Of a DNA stretch of 22,636 nt, positions 1-8,046 are shown piece after piece. The position numbers and the translations under genes were made by a program. How positions within the stretch are numbered: position 1 is the first letter of the stretch; every line of letters begins with the position of its first letter. Source of the stretch: Priapulus caudatus (lineage: Eukaryota > Priapulida > Priapulimorpha > Priapulimorphida > Priapulidae); contig NW_014577666.1 of the NCBI RefSeq assembly GCF_000485595.1, positions 87,652 to 110,287 on the forward strand. Reading direction: 5' to 3'. The notes below the pieces were generated by a model. That model saw only the letters and a program-made list of their open reading frames with translations. It did no database searches and was not told the DNA's origin.

Positions 1-931
1 CATTTTACCATGTAAATTCAATAAATACAAGTAAAATATATGCAAACCAAAATTCTTTTTTCAAAATTTTGAGTGGGAACACTAGGGTCAGCAGTCATAA
101 TTTACATATGTTCACTAAGGGAGGATTGTGAGGATTATCCCAGCAGGGAATAATTTTCCCGGTATTGCATCCGCAATTCGCGATGCATTTTTTACCTACT
201 TGTGACGCGTAAGTATTTATGTATCGCACGCATAAATACGCAAGAACTCCCACTCTTTTTAGTATGTGTTAGAGCCATCCGCACGACGAGTACATTACGG
301 CCCGTATAGGGCAACGTTTTCAAAATATATTCGAACAATAGCTTGTACCGATATTAATGTCATACACATATTCTCAACGCAACCCAACCGCATAAATACA
401 TGTACGGAAGATAAAACGCTTTCTCATCCGATGAAGACGGGATACTAGAGAAGCCGTTGCTGACCTATCCGTGAAAGCCTTGCCTCAGACCCACCACCCC
501 TACCACACTGGACGTCAATCAAGAGCTGCGCCCATTGCTCATCATTACACAATTGAGTCACGAAATCAGTGATTTAAATAATATTTTATGGCAATGTATA
601 GCAGATCATGTAACAATCCCAGGAGTATCATAATATAGACATACGTAGTCTATATTATGACACTCCTGATAATACTATGTCATTCCATTGGTTCCCGCAG
701 AATCCTAATGGAACAAAATTCTATTGGCTCTCATTTTTCTATTCCTGGGGCATGAAGTCCAAGGGGAGTCCTATCATCAATGATTAACTTTCACCCCTGG
801 CTTAATATCCTCCGAATGGATTCTAGAGTAGAAGTCCAATCATCAGTCTTTGATCATCATCGAGTAATTTAGGTCTGGTGCTATACTATTGGTGCGAAAA
901 TTAACAATTATTTTTGTTTCATGTGAGTCAG
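1..931. other. Gene-poor flank or intron upstream of RNASEH2C exon
   Basis: No exon could be supported here. The first coding exon(s) of the RNase H2C gene should lie upstream of 932, but no reading frame shows the family's N-terminal pattern (a Leu-Pro-Cys stretch followed by Asp-Gly-Pro). They are either outside the window or too divergent to see. The one clear structure is the hairpin at 620-668, listed separately. Confidence 0.5.
620..668. repeat. Short inverted repeat (hairpin)
   Basis: Arms at 620-640 and 648-668 are 21 bases each, complementary apart from one position, around a 7-base loop. The arms read CAGGAGTATCATAATATAGA and onward on the left. This is probably a remnant of a small inverted-repeat transposon. 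No flanking target duplication was seen. Confidence 0.6.
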
Positions 932-991
932 CATCCTTTAGAGGCAGACCTCTAAGAGGACAAGATGTCAGACTACCAAATGGTTACACAG
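932..991 (+). CDS. RNASEH2C: RNase H2 subunit C, internal exon (partial gene)
   Basis: This 60-base exon is the upstream half of the visible part of an RNase H2 subunit C gene. RNase H2C is a non-catalytic subunit of the nuclear trimer that cuts RNA in RNA:DNA hybrids and removes single ribonucleotides from DNA. It encodes SFRGRPLRGQDVRLPNGYT, which matches the family's conserved 'F-R-G-R-x-L-x-G' motif followed by a short strand ending Gly-Tyr-x-Gly. It is preceded by a pyrimidine-rich tract with AG at 930-931 and followed by GT at 992. It enters with two bases of a split codon and leaves one base, which the next exon at 1647 completes as Gly. The boundaries are inferred from splice signals and family similarity. 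Confidence 0.72.
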
Positions 992-1490
992 GTATGCTTA
1001 CATTACCGATGTATATTTACTACTGAAATATCTTCAGAGACCGTGTGTTTGTGTTTGTGTGTACGTGCAATTTTTATGACAGCATAGACAGTCTGCGATA
1101 GCTAAAACAATATAATGTGAAAATTAAGTATATTAATGTGATGGTTTTGCTGGTGAGTTTTGATTGATATCATAGCCTTTTAAAAGGTAAATGTTCATTG
1201 AGTGTACAGTCATAAAATGATATATTTTCAGTAAATGAATCACCATGGCATTGCAAAGAATTTTGAATTTTGGTCTGTAGAGCTGAGCCGAGAATATTAA
1301 CTGTTTCATAGTATTATAGGTATTCACAAAATTCCTTTCTCCTCAGAAGTAAGTTGTTTCAGTTCTTTCTTTTCTCTCTTTCCTAATAATTAGAGACAGC
1401 TATAGCCACATGTTATCCACCATCTTCCGTATCAGTAACTGTCTTGCATGCTGTTACTGGGATGGCATTCCCTGAAAGTGAAACCACCCT

Positions 1491-1505
1491 ACTTTACTTT
1501 ACTTT
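1491..1505 (+). repeat. (ACTTT)3 microsatellite
   Basis: Three tandem ACTTT units lie in the intron between the two RNASEH2C exons. The rest of that intron (992-1646) shows nothing else recognisable. Confidence 0.6.
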
Positions 1506-1646
1506 ACCTTTAGCTGCAGGTAAATTGCTGCGCTGCTTAGTCGATTACATGGTCCAAACATACAGTACTTGTAAACTGTATAATATGTGGAAGTTCCGGG
1601 ACTTTTTGTTCTCTCTACTCACTCTTCTTTTTGCTGTTAATTGTAG

Positions 1647-1849
1647 GCATATGTCTCCGAGAAGCCACACCAGTTTATGCTGAGGGCAGTGAAGACAAGG
1701 TGCATCGTCGTTTTCACATCACTGGAGAATTTAGTCAGTTCACCTACTGGAATCTTGACAAGGAAACTACGGACGACGATGCTGTCATCAAGGCTCTTAA
1801 TTGGGTTGAACTTGCATCCGTGGCAAGTATTTATGCTAATAAATGCTAA
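1647..1849 (+). CDS. RNASEH2C: RNase H2 subunit C, terminal exon
   Basis: This terminal coding exon gives 66 residues after a split Gly codon and ends in TAA at 1847-1849. The diagnostic part is the C-terminal block 'FHITGEFSQFTYWNLD', then an acidic linker and 'KALNWVELASVASIYA'. It aligns in order with the conserved RNase H2C C-terminus (F-x-F-T-x-W-x-L, then L-x-W-x-x-L-A). The acceptor is the AG at 1645-1646 after a T-rich tract. With exon 932-991 it gives about 87 of the roughly 160 residues expected, so the N-terminal half is missing. An AATAAA at 1839-1844 lies inside the last codons; I saw no clear poly(A) signal just downstream. The neighbouring gene at 3162 runs toward it on the other strand. 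Confidence 0.78.
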
Positions 1850-3161
1850 AATGCCATTTCATGTTAAAATGATGGCAGTACAACGTGAAACATTTTGTGA
1901 TGCGATTAGTTTATGATGCTCGAAAATTAATATTAAAGGCGATTTGTTAGACTTAACATATTTCACAATATAATAGTATGCTGTAGACCTCACATAATGA
2001 GGAATCACTTAGTTATAAACGTAGTAGGTTTTATCCAAATTAATTAGGAAGTAGTTTTATTCCAGTATAAAACAAGATACTTTAAAATTCATTGAGTTTT
2101 TAAGTAGTCAAATCAAATTCCACTAATTTCCGTGCCTGTGCAGACCCTGCCTATTACCTCAAAAGATATATAAACGCACCTGTAATGAGGTCCAAAACTT
2201 TAGACCCTGTTGCCTGCGTTATATTAGGTTTACACTGTATAAGGAAAAAATATGCAATGAACATTGTGTGAAACGATATTTACTTACATTTCTATACCTT
2301 TAACAGATACATGCCCCATTGGATTGTTCATTGAAGGATGGGTGTTCACAGCCAAATACAACAAAGAAATCTTCCTGTGTTTAATATCACTGATGCAAAC
2401 ACTTAGGATGCTACATATCCAAAACCAGAATAGTCTTAAATGTTAGTGTTCCTTTATTGTTTATAAACACTTTTAACAAAATATATATGCTACGACATAT
2501 GGATACTAATGCTATTAACTGGCATTCAATTTTTCTCATAGACCATTGACAGAAACATGTTAAAAAGTTATGACTTTCTCATATATGCAGTGTATATAGA
2601 GGTCCAGTATATGAGAAAAAGGCTAAAGAAATGTATATGAGAAAAGACTAATGTTAAAAGGCTAATTTTGTTTCTGACAATGGGCCCTTGGTCCTTCAAG
2701 TGAATTAGTGAATTTGAATATTGAATAACTGAAATATTGTCGCTAACGAATATGTTTTGTACCCAATCTCATATCTTATGACAGCAATCATTTCCTTGTC
2801 TATCTCACAGAGATACAATTTCACAGTGGATGTGAGATGCTACGTACATGACTGGAAGTGAATGGGAGTGGTTCATTCTGATTGGCTGATAGTAATCACA
2901 TGAGCACATCGGATCTTTACTCGTTGAGCGAGAGGCTCTTCGCAATGAATAATGTGAATCATCAAATAATTGTTTATTTTTCATAAGGCAGGGTTCTCAA
3001 TAAATTTATAGAAATAATTCAAGCATTATATTGATTTATTCTGTATGTAGTTTTTATTGCTTATATTAACACTGTTTTATCATTGTAGTTTCATTTTCAT
3101 TGTGGCAAGACGTGCTAAGGACAAACATCTTACAAACAAATTCACAAATTTTTCTGGCCAC
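1850..3161. other. Convergent intergenic region
   Basis: This AT-rich sequence lies between the RNASEH2C stop and the VCPKMT stop. I see no exon in either direction. At 2573-2650 a short motif ending in TATATGAGAAAA recurs with an inverted partner, which looks like low-complexity drift. Confidence 0.5.
3035..3058 (-). terminator. Poly(A) signals for the minus-strand methyltransferase
   Basis: Two AATAAA hexamers on the minus strand (plus-strand TTTATT at 3053-3058 and 3035-3040) lie 105-130 bases past the VCPKMT stop codon. They imply a short 3' UTR. This is inferred from motif and spacing only. Confidence 0.5.
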
Positions 3162-3827
3162 TCATTTTTGCTTACAAAATTTTAGGATGTGTATGTCATC
3201 ACTTCTGAATACAGGGTCCATTTCAGAACTTGGTAGCTTGGTCATATTGAACACCTTTTCCATACCGGCACGGAAATACTCCTGGAGTTCTGTTTTGTTA
3301 CCTATCTCTCGATCCTCATAGGCACAGTAAACAACCGTGTTCTCATCAGCTAATTCACACACTGTCTGCAGGAGCTGATCGATCGATGCTCGGTAGTATA
3401 CGCAGTCGGCGAGCAAGAGTACGTCAACAGGATCAAACTGCGAAACATCACAGCCCCATTGTAGTTCTCTAGCACGGATCTGACCTCGGAAGAGGTGGCA
3501 GTTCCGTTTGATGTTGCATTGCATGAGCGGGACAAAGGTTGCTAGATCGGTGATAGTGACACAGGTGTCTTGGTGGCATGCAGCCTCTATCCCGACGACT
3601 CCCGTCCCCGATCCCAGCTCCAAGATGTTTTTGCCAGCGAGTAACGAGGTTTTGTCTCCGTTTAGACTGTCACTGCGGGTCTGCTTCTCTAGGTATTTGA
3701 CAAGCACTAAAGCTGCATCCCAGACTACAGAGCCAACGTCACCCTCCTCTAGCTGGTGTATGTGCAGAGTAGAGCCATCATTCCTTTCTATCTCTCGGAT
3801 GAACGTTTTGCTCGGCTCTAGTGTCAT
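3162..3827 (-). CDS. VCPKMT: METTL21D/VCPKMT-like protein-lysine methyltransferase
   Basis: This is a seven-beta-strand, SAM-dependent lysine methyltransferase of the METTL21 group. The closest relative I recognise is METTL21D (VCPKMT), which trimethylates a lysine of the AAA ATPase VCP/p97. The 221-residue frame has 'VVWDAA' at 34-39, the SAM-binding 'ELGSGTG' at 70-76, the acidic TITDL at 91-95, the group's 'LLLADCVYY' at 137-145, 'CAYED' at 168-172 and 'RSDDIHI' at 208-214. Human VCPKMT is about 229 residues, so the length fits. The start chosen is the first ATG in the open frame (3825-3827). The frame stays open a further 10 codons upstream to about 3857, and an AG near 3860 could be a splice acceptor, so an upstream exon is possible. 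The visible coding region has no intron. Confidence 0.88.
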   Translation of the reverse strand: MTLEPSKTFIREIERNDGSTLHIHQLEEGDVGSVVWDAALVLVKYLEKQTRSDSLNGDKTSLLAGKNILELGSGTGVVGIEAACHQDTCVTITDLATFVPLMQCNIKRNCHLFRGQIRARELQWGCDVSQFDPVDVLLLADCVYYRASIDQLLQTVCELADENTVVYCAYEDREIGNKTELQEYFRAGMEKVFNMTKLPSSEMDPVFRSDDIHILKFCKQK

Positions 3828-4140
3828 TGATTCTGCCAGTGATCTATCTACATGCAATCAATCCTACACAAAAGGGAAAAATTATAATTAAACAAGAGAC
3901 TAGAGAGTCTAGAGAGTGTCTAGAGCAACCAGGGACTAATCTAGCTGCTTAATATGGGCACCCATGGCAAGAGTAGCGAGCGTAAAAAAAGATTTTTGGG
4001 ACCGAGGACGTTTTTTGTTTTTCATTAATTTAAAAGCAGAAGGATTGCAATAGCTTATAAACGACATATAGTTTCAGTTATAATATGGATAAATTTGTCC
4101 TAAAATGAATATCGTTCGGTTAAATAGCATTTAGGCAAGG
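3828..4140. other. Upstream of VCPKMT, no gene seen
   Basis: This stretch is the likely promoter or 5' UTR side of the minus-strand methyltransferase. It contains short direct repeats of TAGAGAGT around 3900-3925 and otherwise AT-rich sequence. I see no exon. Confidence 0.4.
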
Positions 4141-4655
4141 CTCGACACTAGCGGTGGCCCGGGGCCACCAAAACTTGATGTCGGGCCACCAAAATTTCAA
4201 AAAGTTAAAAAATTGGTGGCCACTAAAATTTCAAAGTGTATGTGATAAAAATAATTGTTTCTTACGTGCTAATCTCATTCAAAAGAGAGCGAGCAATTCG
4301 CGGAGCGAGTGTGATCAAATGTATGCCGCGCGTGCTACGCAGGCCGGATATAGTACGCGATCGATCGATCGTGTACATCAAAGCCGCCGCGTCACTCGTG
4401 GCCTTGAGGCTCGTTTTATGAAGTAGCCGGCCCAGGCTCTGCGACTGTTTCATGTGGTAGGAAACGTAGGTACGAACTGTTTCCCTTCTCGCCAACGAAG
4501 TTCTGTTTATAATACATATATACATAACCATAAAAGGTGGTGTCGCGAGCTGCCTTTTTCGGTGACCTTTGAAAACGATAAAAAAATTAATGTTGCGCGA
4601 TCGCGCCCTAGCTCGTAGGGTGTTAAGCCTAGGACACACTGCGCGATTTTCTACG
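4141..4655. other. Probable transposon-derived DNA, unclassified
   Basis: This segment is GC-richer than its flanks. It contains the palindromic GGTGGCCCGGGGCCACC at 4153-4169 and a GCGCGATCGCGC palindrome at 4595-4606. Several overlapping frames are open but none shows a domain. Composition and adjacency to nested inverted repeats suggest a decayed mobile element; this is inference. Confidence 0.35.
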
Positions 4656-4786
4656 CTGGCCGCTTGCGATCGATAAATACGGTGCCGGGTCCGCGCGGTG
4701 TGTCCGGTCTCACGGCAGCATATTTCGCTCGCGATACCACCGTACCCCCGGCACCGTATTTATCGATCGGCGGATCGCAAGCGGCC
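4632..4786. mobile_element. Nested inverted-repeat element (MITE remnant)
   Basis: Two overlapping inverted repeats are visible. The outer left arm 4632-4645 (GGACACACTGCGCG) pairs with 4692-4705 at 13 of 14 positions. A longer pair, 4658-4689 with 4747-4786, matches over about 32 bases (GGCCGCTTGCGATC then GATAAATACGGTGCCGGG). The right arm carries about 8 extra bases. No coding capacity or clear target duplication was found. Confidence 0.6.
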
Positions 4787-4965
4787 AATGATGATTATGA
4801 TAATGACAGTGCAAGATATACTCCCTGCAGTGTACTGTAATAATTATGCTCTGTAACAATTCTGTTCTGTATGTGTCTCATAATGCAATTTTATGCCTTG
4901 TAGGTTGTGAAAATTCTAAAACTTCCTCAACCCCCTGACCAGGCTTTGCCCTGGACCTGACCGCT

Positions 4966-4976
4966 CCCCCCCCCCT
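4966..4976 (+). repeat. Poly-C tract
   Basis: An 11-base C run lies in otherwise unassigned sequence (4787-5039). Its length is prone to sequencing error. Confidence 0.6.
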
Positions 4977-5039
4977 GCTGGACCCCGGCTATTTTCAGCT
5001 GAAAACACAAATTGTCATTCCCATCCCTGAAAATAATGC

Positions 5040-5051
5040 ATATATATATAT
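5040..5051. repeat. (TA)n at foldback insertion site
   Basis: A short TA run directly abuts the left end of the foldback element, and TATATA also follows its right end. This is consistent with insertion into a TA-rich target. Confidence 0.6.
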
Positions 5052-5839
5052 ATCAAGAGCTAATAATACCTAGAGTGTACAACGGAAAAACGGGAAAATA
5101 GTGCTATTTCACGACAACATTATTCTACTTTGCCTGCGAGTCTATAAATCATTCGATGTGTATGTGCCATTAAGCAGAATTCTTTGCTCTCTAAAACAAG
5201 ACCAACCGCTTGTCAATACGATACTCCTAGGCGGAGATATCGGCTCCTAACCCTCCTCCCACAATGCAAACGCCACCTCGAATCCACTTCTGTCCCCATC
5301 CTTCACGCGCGCTAAAGAGTTGCTTCGTGAGAGTTCGGTTTTTCCGCCATAATTTTATGAATGATTTTCGGGTGCAGGTGCAGGGTGGAGGTGACTTTCG
5401 GGGCATCGCCTATGCCCTTATCTCCCATTATCTTTCCTAGCACGGCTAATGCCGCGTCATGATGGAGCCGGCAATGTTTTTTTAATCAAGTCTCTACAAC
5501 GCAGCTAGTAAGAGTACCAAATTTGGGCATGTGACATCAATTATCAGCGCTCCAAGCGGTGACGGAAACCGATAGCCGAATTGCTTAGACGCGTGAAGGA
5601 TGGGACAGAGTGGATTCGAGGCGGCATTTGGCATGTGAGAGGGGAGGTTTAGGAGCCGATATCTCCGCCTAGGAGTATCGTATTGACAAGCGGTTGGTCT
5701 TGTTTTAGAGAGCAAAGAATTCTGCTTAATGCAATACATGAATTATTATAGACTCGCAGGCAAAGTAGAATAATGTTGTCGTGAATAGCACTATTTCCCG
5801 TTTTTCCGTTGTACACTCTAGGTATTATTAGCTCTTGAT
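5052..5839. mobile_element. Foldback DNA transposon, copy 1 (788 bp)
   Basis: A non-autonomous element with very long terminal inverted repeats. It starts ATCAAGAGCTAATAATACC and ends with the complement. The arms run from about 5052-5315 and 5585-5839, roughly 260 bases each, around a unique core of about 270 bases. No open frame encodes a transposase. It sits in a TA repeat, so the target duplication is ambiguous. A second copy lies at 20686-21499. The outer arms and core agree between copies, but the inner ~55 bases of the arms do not. The superfamily cannot be named from termini alone. Confidence 0.85.
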
Positions 5840-5862
5840 ATATATAAATAATGCTTTATAAA

Positions 5863-6190
5863 CCGCAGCGATGGCTCAATGGTAGAGTGCTCGCCTCGCA
5901 TGCGGAAGGTCGTGGGTTCAAATCCGGCCGGGTCATACCAAAGACTTGAAAAATGGTACACACTGCTTCTCTGCTTAGCACTCAGCAAAAAGAGATAGAG
6001 TGTGGGAAAACTTCCCGTCACGGGTTGATGTTAGTAAGGGCATACAGTCGTAAAAATCTGCTTCAAATAAATTGTGCAATAAGAACTGCCAAAAACTGGA
6101 CCGAGCCAAATTCCTGGAGTGGGTTTCATGTGGATTTAAAACCCTTGAGTCCAGTATAAAATAAAGTAACCGAACAAACAAAAACAAAAT
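5863..6190 (+). mobile_element. tRNA-derived SINE (tRNA-Ala-like head)
   Basis: A SINE with a tRNA-like head. A pol III box A-like TGGCTCAATGG lies at 5872-5882 and a perfect box B, GGTTCAAATCC, at 5915-5925. Between them an anticodon-type stem-loop with loop CTCGCAT would place CGC (Ala) as the anticodon. The stem is imperfect and the 3' half lacks a normal acceptor stem, so it is not a functional tRNA gene. A body of about 220 bases with no ORF follows, then an A-rich tail (ACAAACAAAAACAAAAT) at about 6174-6190. It sits 24 bases from the right end of the foldback element. I found no target duplication. Confidence 0.8.
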
Positions 6191-6344
6191 ATCCATGTGC
6201 GCGCGTGCACTGTTTCGGATCCGAAGCGAAACTGCCAGCGTTCGAAAGTTTGTGTGCGAAAGTATGCGAGATGCAGTCACATATTTTGGAACAGTCCATT
6301 TTCATAAGGGGGTATATAAATATAATTGCACTTTTGTGAGTTCA

Positions 6345-6662
6345 AACCATACTTCAGAATTCGGAATGAGATTTCCTGTGACCAAGGTTGTCTATTGTGG
6401 GGTATGAGAGTTATAATCCCACCGAAATTCCGTGTAACATTGGTTCGAGAACTGCATCATGAGCACCTTGGCATTGTCAGAACCAAGGCCCTCGCTAGGA
6501 GTTACTTTTGGTTTCCCAAGCTTGATGAGAAAATCGAGGACTGATGGTGAACGAGCTGTAGTTTTTGTCAGACGCCTGAAGGCAGATCTGCCTCTGTCTC
6601 CTCTGTATCCATGGCGATACACTGACAAACCATGGTCCAGATTACTTGCTGACTTTGGAGAG
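6345..6662 (+). pseudogene. Ty3/Gypsy pol remnant: integrase zinc-binding part
   Basis: A broken piece of a Gypsy-type retrotransposon polyprotein. The frame covering 6326-6544 gives 'GCLLWGMRVIIP' and then 'LHHEHLGIVRTKALARSY', the H2C2 zinc-binding domain that precedes the integrase core. The paired cysteines (Cys-Ser-Phe-Cys) follow in another frame near 6553-6566, and 'PLYPWRYTDKPWSRL' in a third, ending with ADFGE at about 6662. At least two frameshifts and a stop make it non-functional. The natural continuation (the first catalytic Asp) resumes at 8047. Confidence 0.8.
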
Positions 6663-6731
6663 TACCATCAGAAACACTATCCAGAGAGACATGATACAAG
6701 TGCGTGGCAACAGCTTGTGCTGTAGATCCTG

Positions 6732-6858
6732 AGCGTCTGCGCGCGATGAGACGCGCAGTTCCGCGGGATATGCGCACGCGACCGCGGGAATGTTCAAGTA
6801 TGAAGCGCTGCGCCAGTGGAGACGTGCGCGCAAATTCGAGGCCGGCGCACGTCTCCAC
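6732..6858. repeat. GC-rich hairpin repeat, copy 1
   Basis: Arms 6816-6829 (GTGGAGACGTGCGC) and 6845-6858 form a perfect 14-bp stem around a 15-base loop. The adjoining ~80 bases (6732-6812), read on the minus strand, match 16618-16715 with scattered differences. The shared parts include CCCGCGGTCGCGTGCGC and GCGGAACTGCGCG. This is a dispersed repeat in opposite orientation at the second site. Confidence 0.7.
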
Positions 6859-6884
6859 AGCGGTCAGCGGATGGTCTGTCGTTT

Positions 6885-7440
6885 TAGAAGATGACAATGA
6901 TTATATATTGACGATATTGTAGGAATTGGAGATTATAAAACCGTAACAAAAATTGGTCAGTCATTCTCCAGATTAGCTGAATCAAAAGATTCGAATTTAA
7001 TATGAACAAAACAAACAATGGTTAAACACATTCAACAAACAGAAGAAAATAGAGAATTTAATAGGCACCAAGTATTAAAGAAATGCACCAAATATTCATA
7101 CCTAGGGATTTAATTAATGATATAGGAGGTTATAACGTAATGATTAAGAGTCCGACTTAAAATGTAGGTTCATGATGAGGAAATTTATCGTGGGCAGAGA
7201 GCAAAATTATGGAAATCATACTATAGAAGCAAGAGTAAAATTATACGAATGCACAGTTTGACCTTCCTTCCTAAATAACAGTGAAAGATGGACTAACTTA
7301 ACTAAGGAAGAAGTAAAAATGGGAGGGTTTCCAAAATGAGTGCCTGCGCAAAATAATAATCACGCAGAAAACCTACCGAAAGGCATTAAAAGACGATGAA
7401 AACTCCAAGGAAAGATACGGAGAAATCAGTAAAAATAACA
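6885..7440 (+). pseudogene. Decayed non-LTR retrotransposon reverse transcriptase
   Basis: Frames broken by stops and indels still show features in the order of the C-terminal part of a non-LTR RT. An 'EDDNDYILTIL' stretch may correspond to the x-DD motif near 6888-6920. A 'KCTKYSYLG' block at about 7083-7106 is followed by 'DLINDIGGYNVMIK' in a shifted frame. Then 'LYECTV', a stop, and 'SFLNNSERWTNLTKEEVK' at about 7266-7320 resemble the thumb region (Leu-Leu-Tyr-Asn-x-Glu-x-Trp-x-x-Leu-Thr). No intact protein is possible. The clade is uncertain. Confidence 0.6.
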
Positions 7441-7531
7441 TATAGTTTCTATACGTAAATTGTGGTAAATACATATAAAAACGCATTATTTTATTGAAAA
7501 TTCCCATATTTACTTATAAAACATCCAAGAG

Positions 7532-7828
7532 ATGGCGCTGTGGCATGTAAACATTATCTCGGATTTGGCTCCGAACATTAATTGTGTTTTATTGAATTGT
7601 TTAATGAATGACGCACTCGTTCACTTCCGACAGCAAGTAAAAATGCAGAACATTTTCCTGTTCGATTCGAAATACATCGGCCGGGCATTTCATTATTTAC
7701 AAAAAGAAAACAGGCTGGGGAAAGGAACCGGTCACGTCGGTGACGCCCCATTCATGCCCATCAACGAAGAAGGCGGGGCTTATTCTTATTACGGAGATGC
7801 CAAAATGCAACAAAAGTACGTAGCTTAG
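7532..7828 (+). CDS. Unrecognised 98-codon ORF among transposon relics
   Basis: An ATG-initiated frame of 98 residues ends in TAG at 7826-7828. The N-terminal third is hydrophobic and cysteine-containing ('NCVLLNCLMND'). The C-terminal half is charged and glycine-rich ('LGKGTGHVGDAPFMPINEEG', then 'GGAYSYYGDAKMQQ'). I do not recognise a family. It is flanked by a dead non-LTR RT and a dead Gypsy integrase, yet its frame has no stop. It could be a fragment of a transposon protein, a captured host exon or chance. The start sits in AAGAGATGG, a fair context. Without homology or expression evidence it should be treated as hypothetical. Confidence 0.25.
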   Translation: MALWHVNIISDLAPNINCVLLNCLMNDALVHFRQQVKMQNIFLFDSKYIGRAFHYLQKENRLGKGTGHVGDAPFMPINEEGGAYSYYGDAKMQQKYVA

Positions 7829-8046
7829 TGCGCTAAACGACGTGTTATTTTCGTTTTTGTGCCAAACTCTATCGTAGAAAACCGTTCTAGCCTAGCAGAA
7901 TGCCCTAGTTCGTGAGATCGGCGATTCCGTGTCGCAATAGGTATTAGAGCTGGAAGTCAGTGTATAAAGGGGCGGCGTAGACTGTGATTGGAAGACACAA
8001 AGTGTCAATCCTCGGCGAGCGCCTCGGGATCATGGCCGCGTAAAGA

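Larger units (their letters stand above)
6663..8046. mobile_element. Nested insertion splitting the Gypsy integrase
   Basis: About 1.38 kb separates two parts of one integrase that are normally only a few residues apart. The inserted DNA is composite: a hairpin repeat (6732-6858), a decayed non-LTR reverse transcriptase (about 6885-7440), and a region with an intact 98-codon frame of unknown origin (7532-7828). No target duplication is visible at the two junctions, so the exact ends are approximate. Confidence 0.6.

Noticed and set aside
266-448. Open frame with 'VHYGPYRATFSKYI', superficially like the RNase H2C N-terminal Tyr-Asp-Gly-Pro region
   Set aside because: The Asp is absent, the preceding Leu-Pro-Cys motif is missing, no suitable donor in the right phase follows, and the frame starts at a non-ATG codon.
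3508-3891. 127-codon plus-strand frame
   Set aside because: It is the antisense shadow of the VCPKMT coding sequence.
4262-4639. 125-codon minus-strand frame
   Set aside because: Biased Arg/Ser composition, no domain, overlaps other open frames in a GC-rich repeat; most likely chance.
5052-5839. CRISPR-like or structural RNA locus
   Set aside because: The repeats are two inverted arms of one element, repeated elsewhere with the same ends; no spacer array.
5862-5935. Functional tRNA-Ala gene
   Set aside because: The box motifs are good but the acceptor stem does not pair, and the sequence runs on into a SINE body with an A-rich tail.
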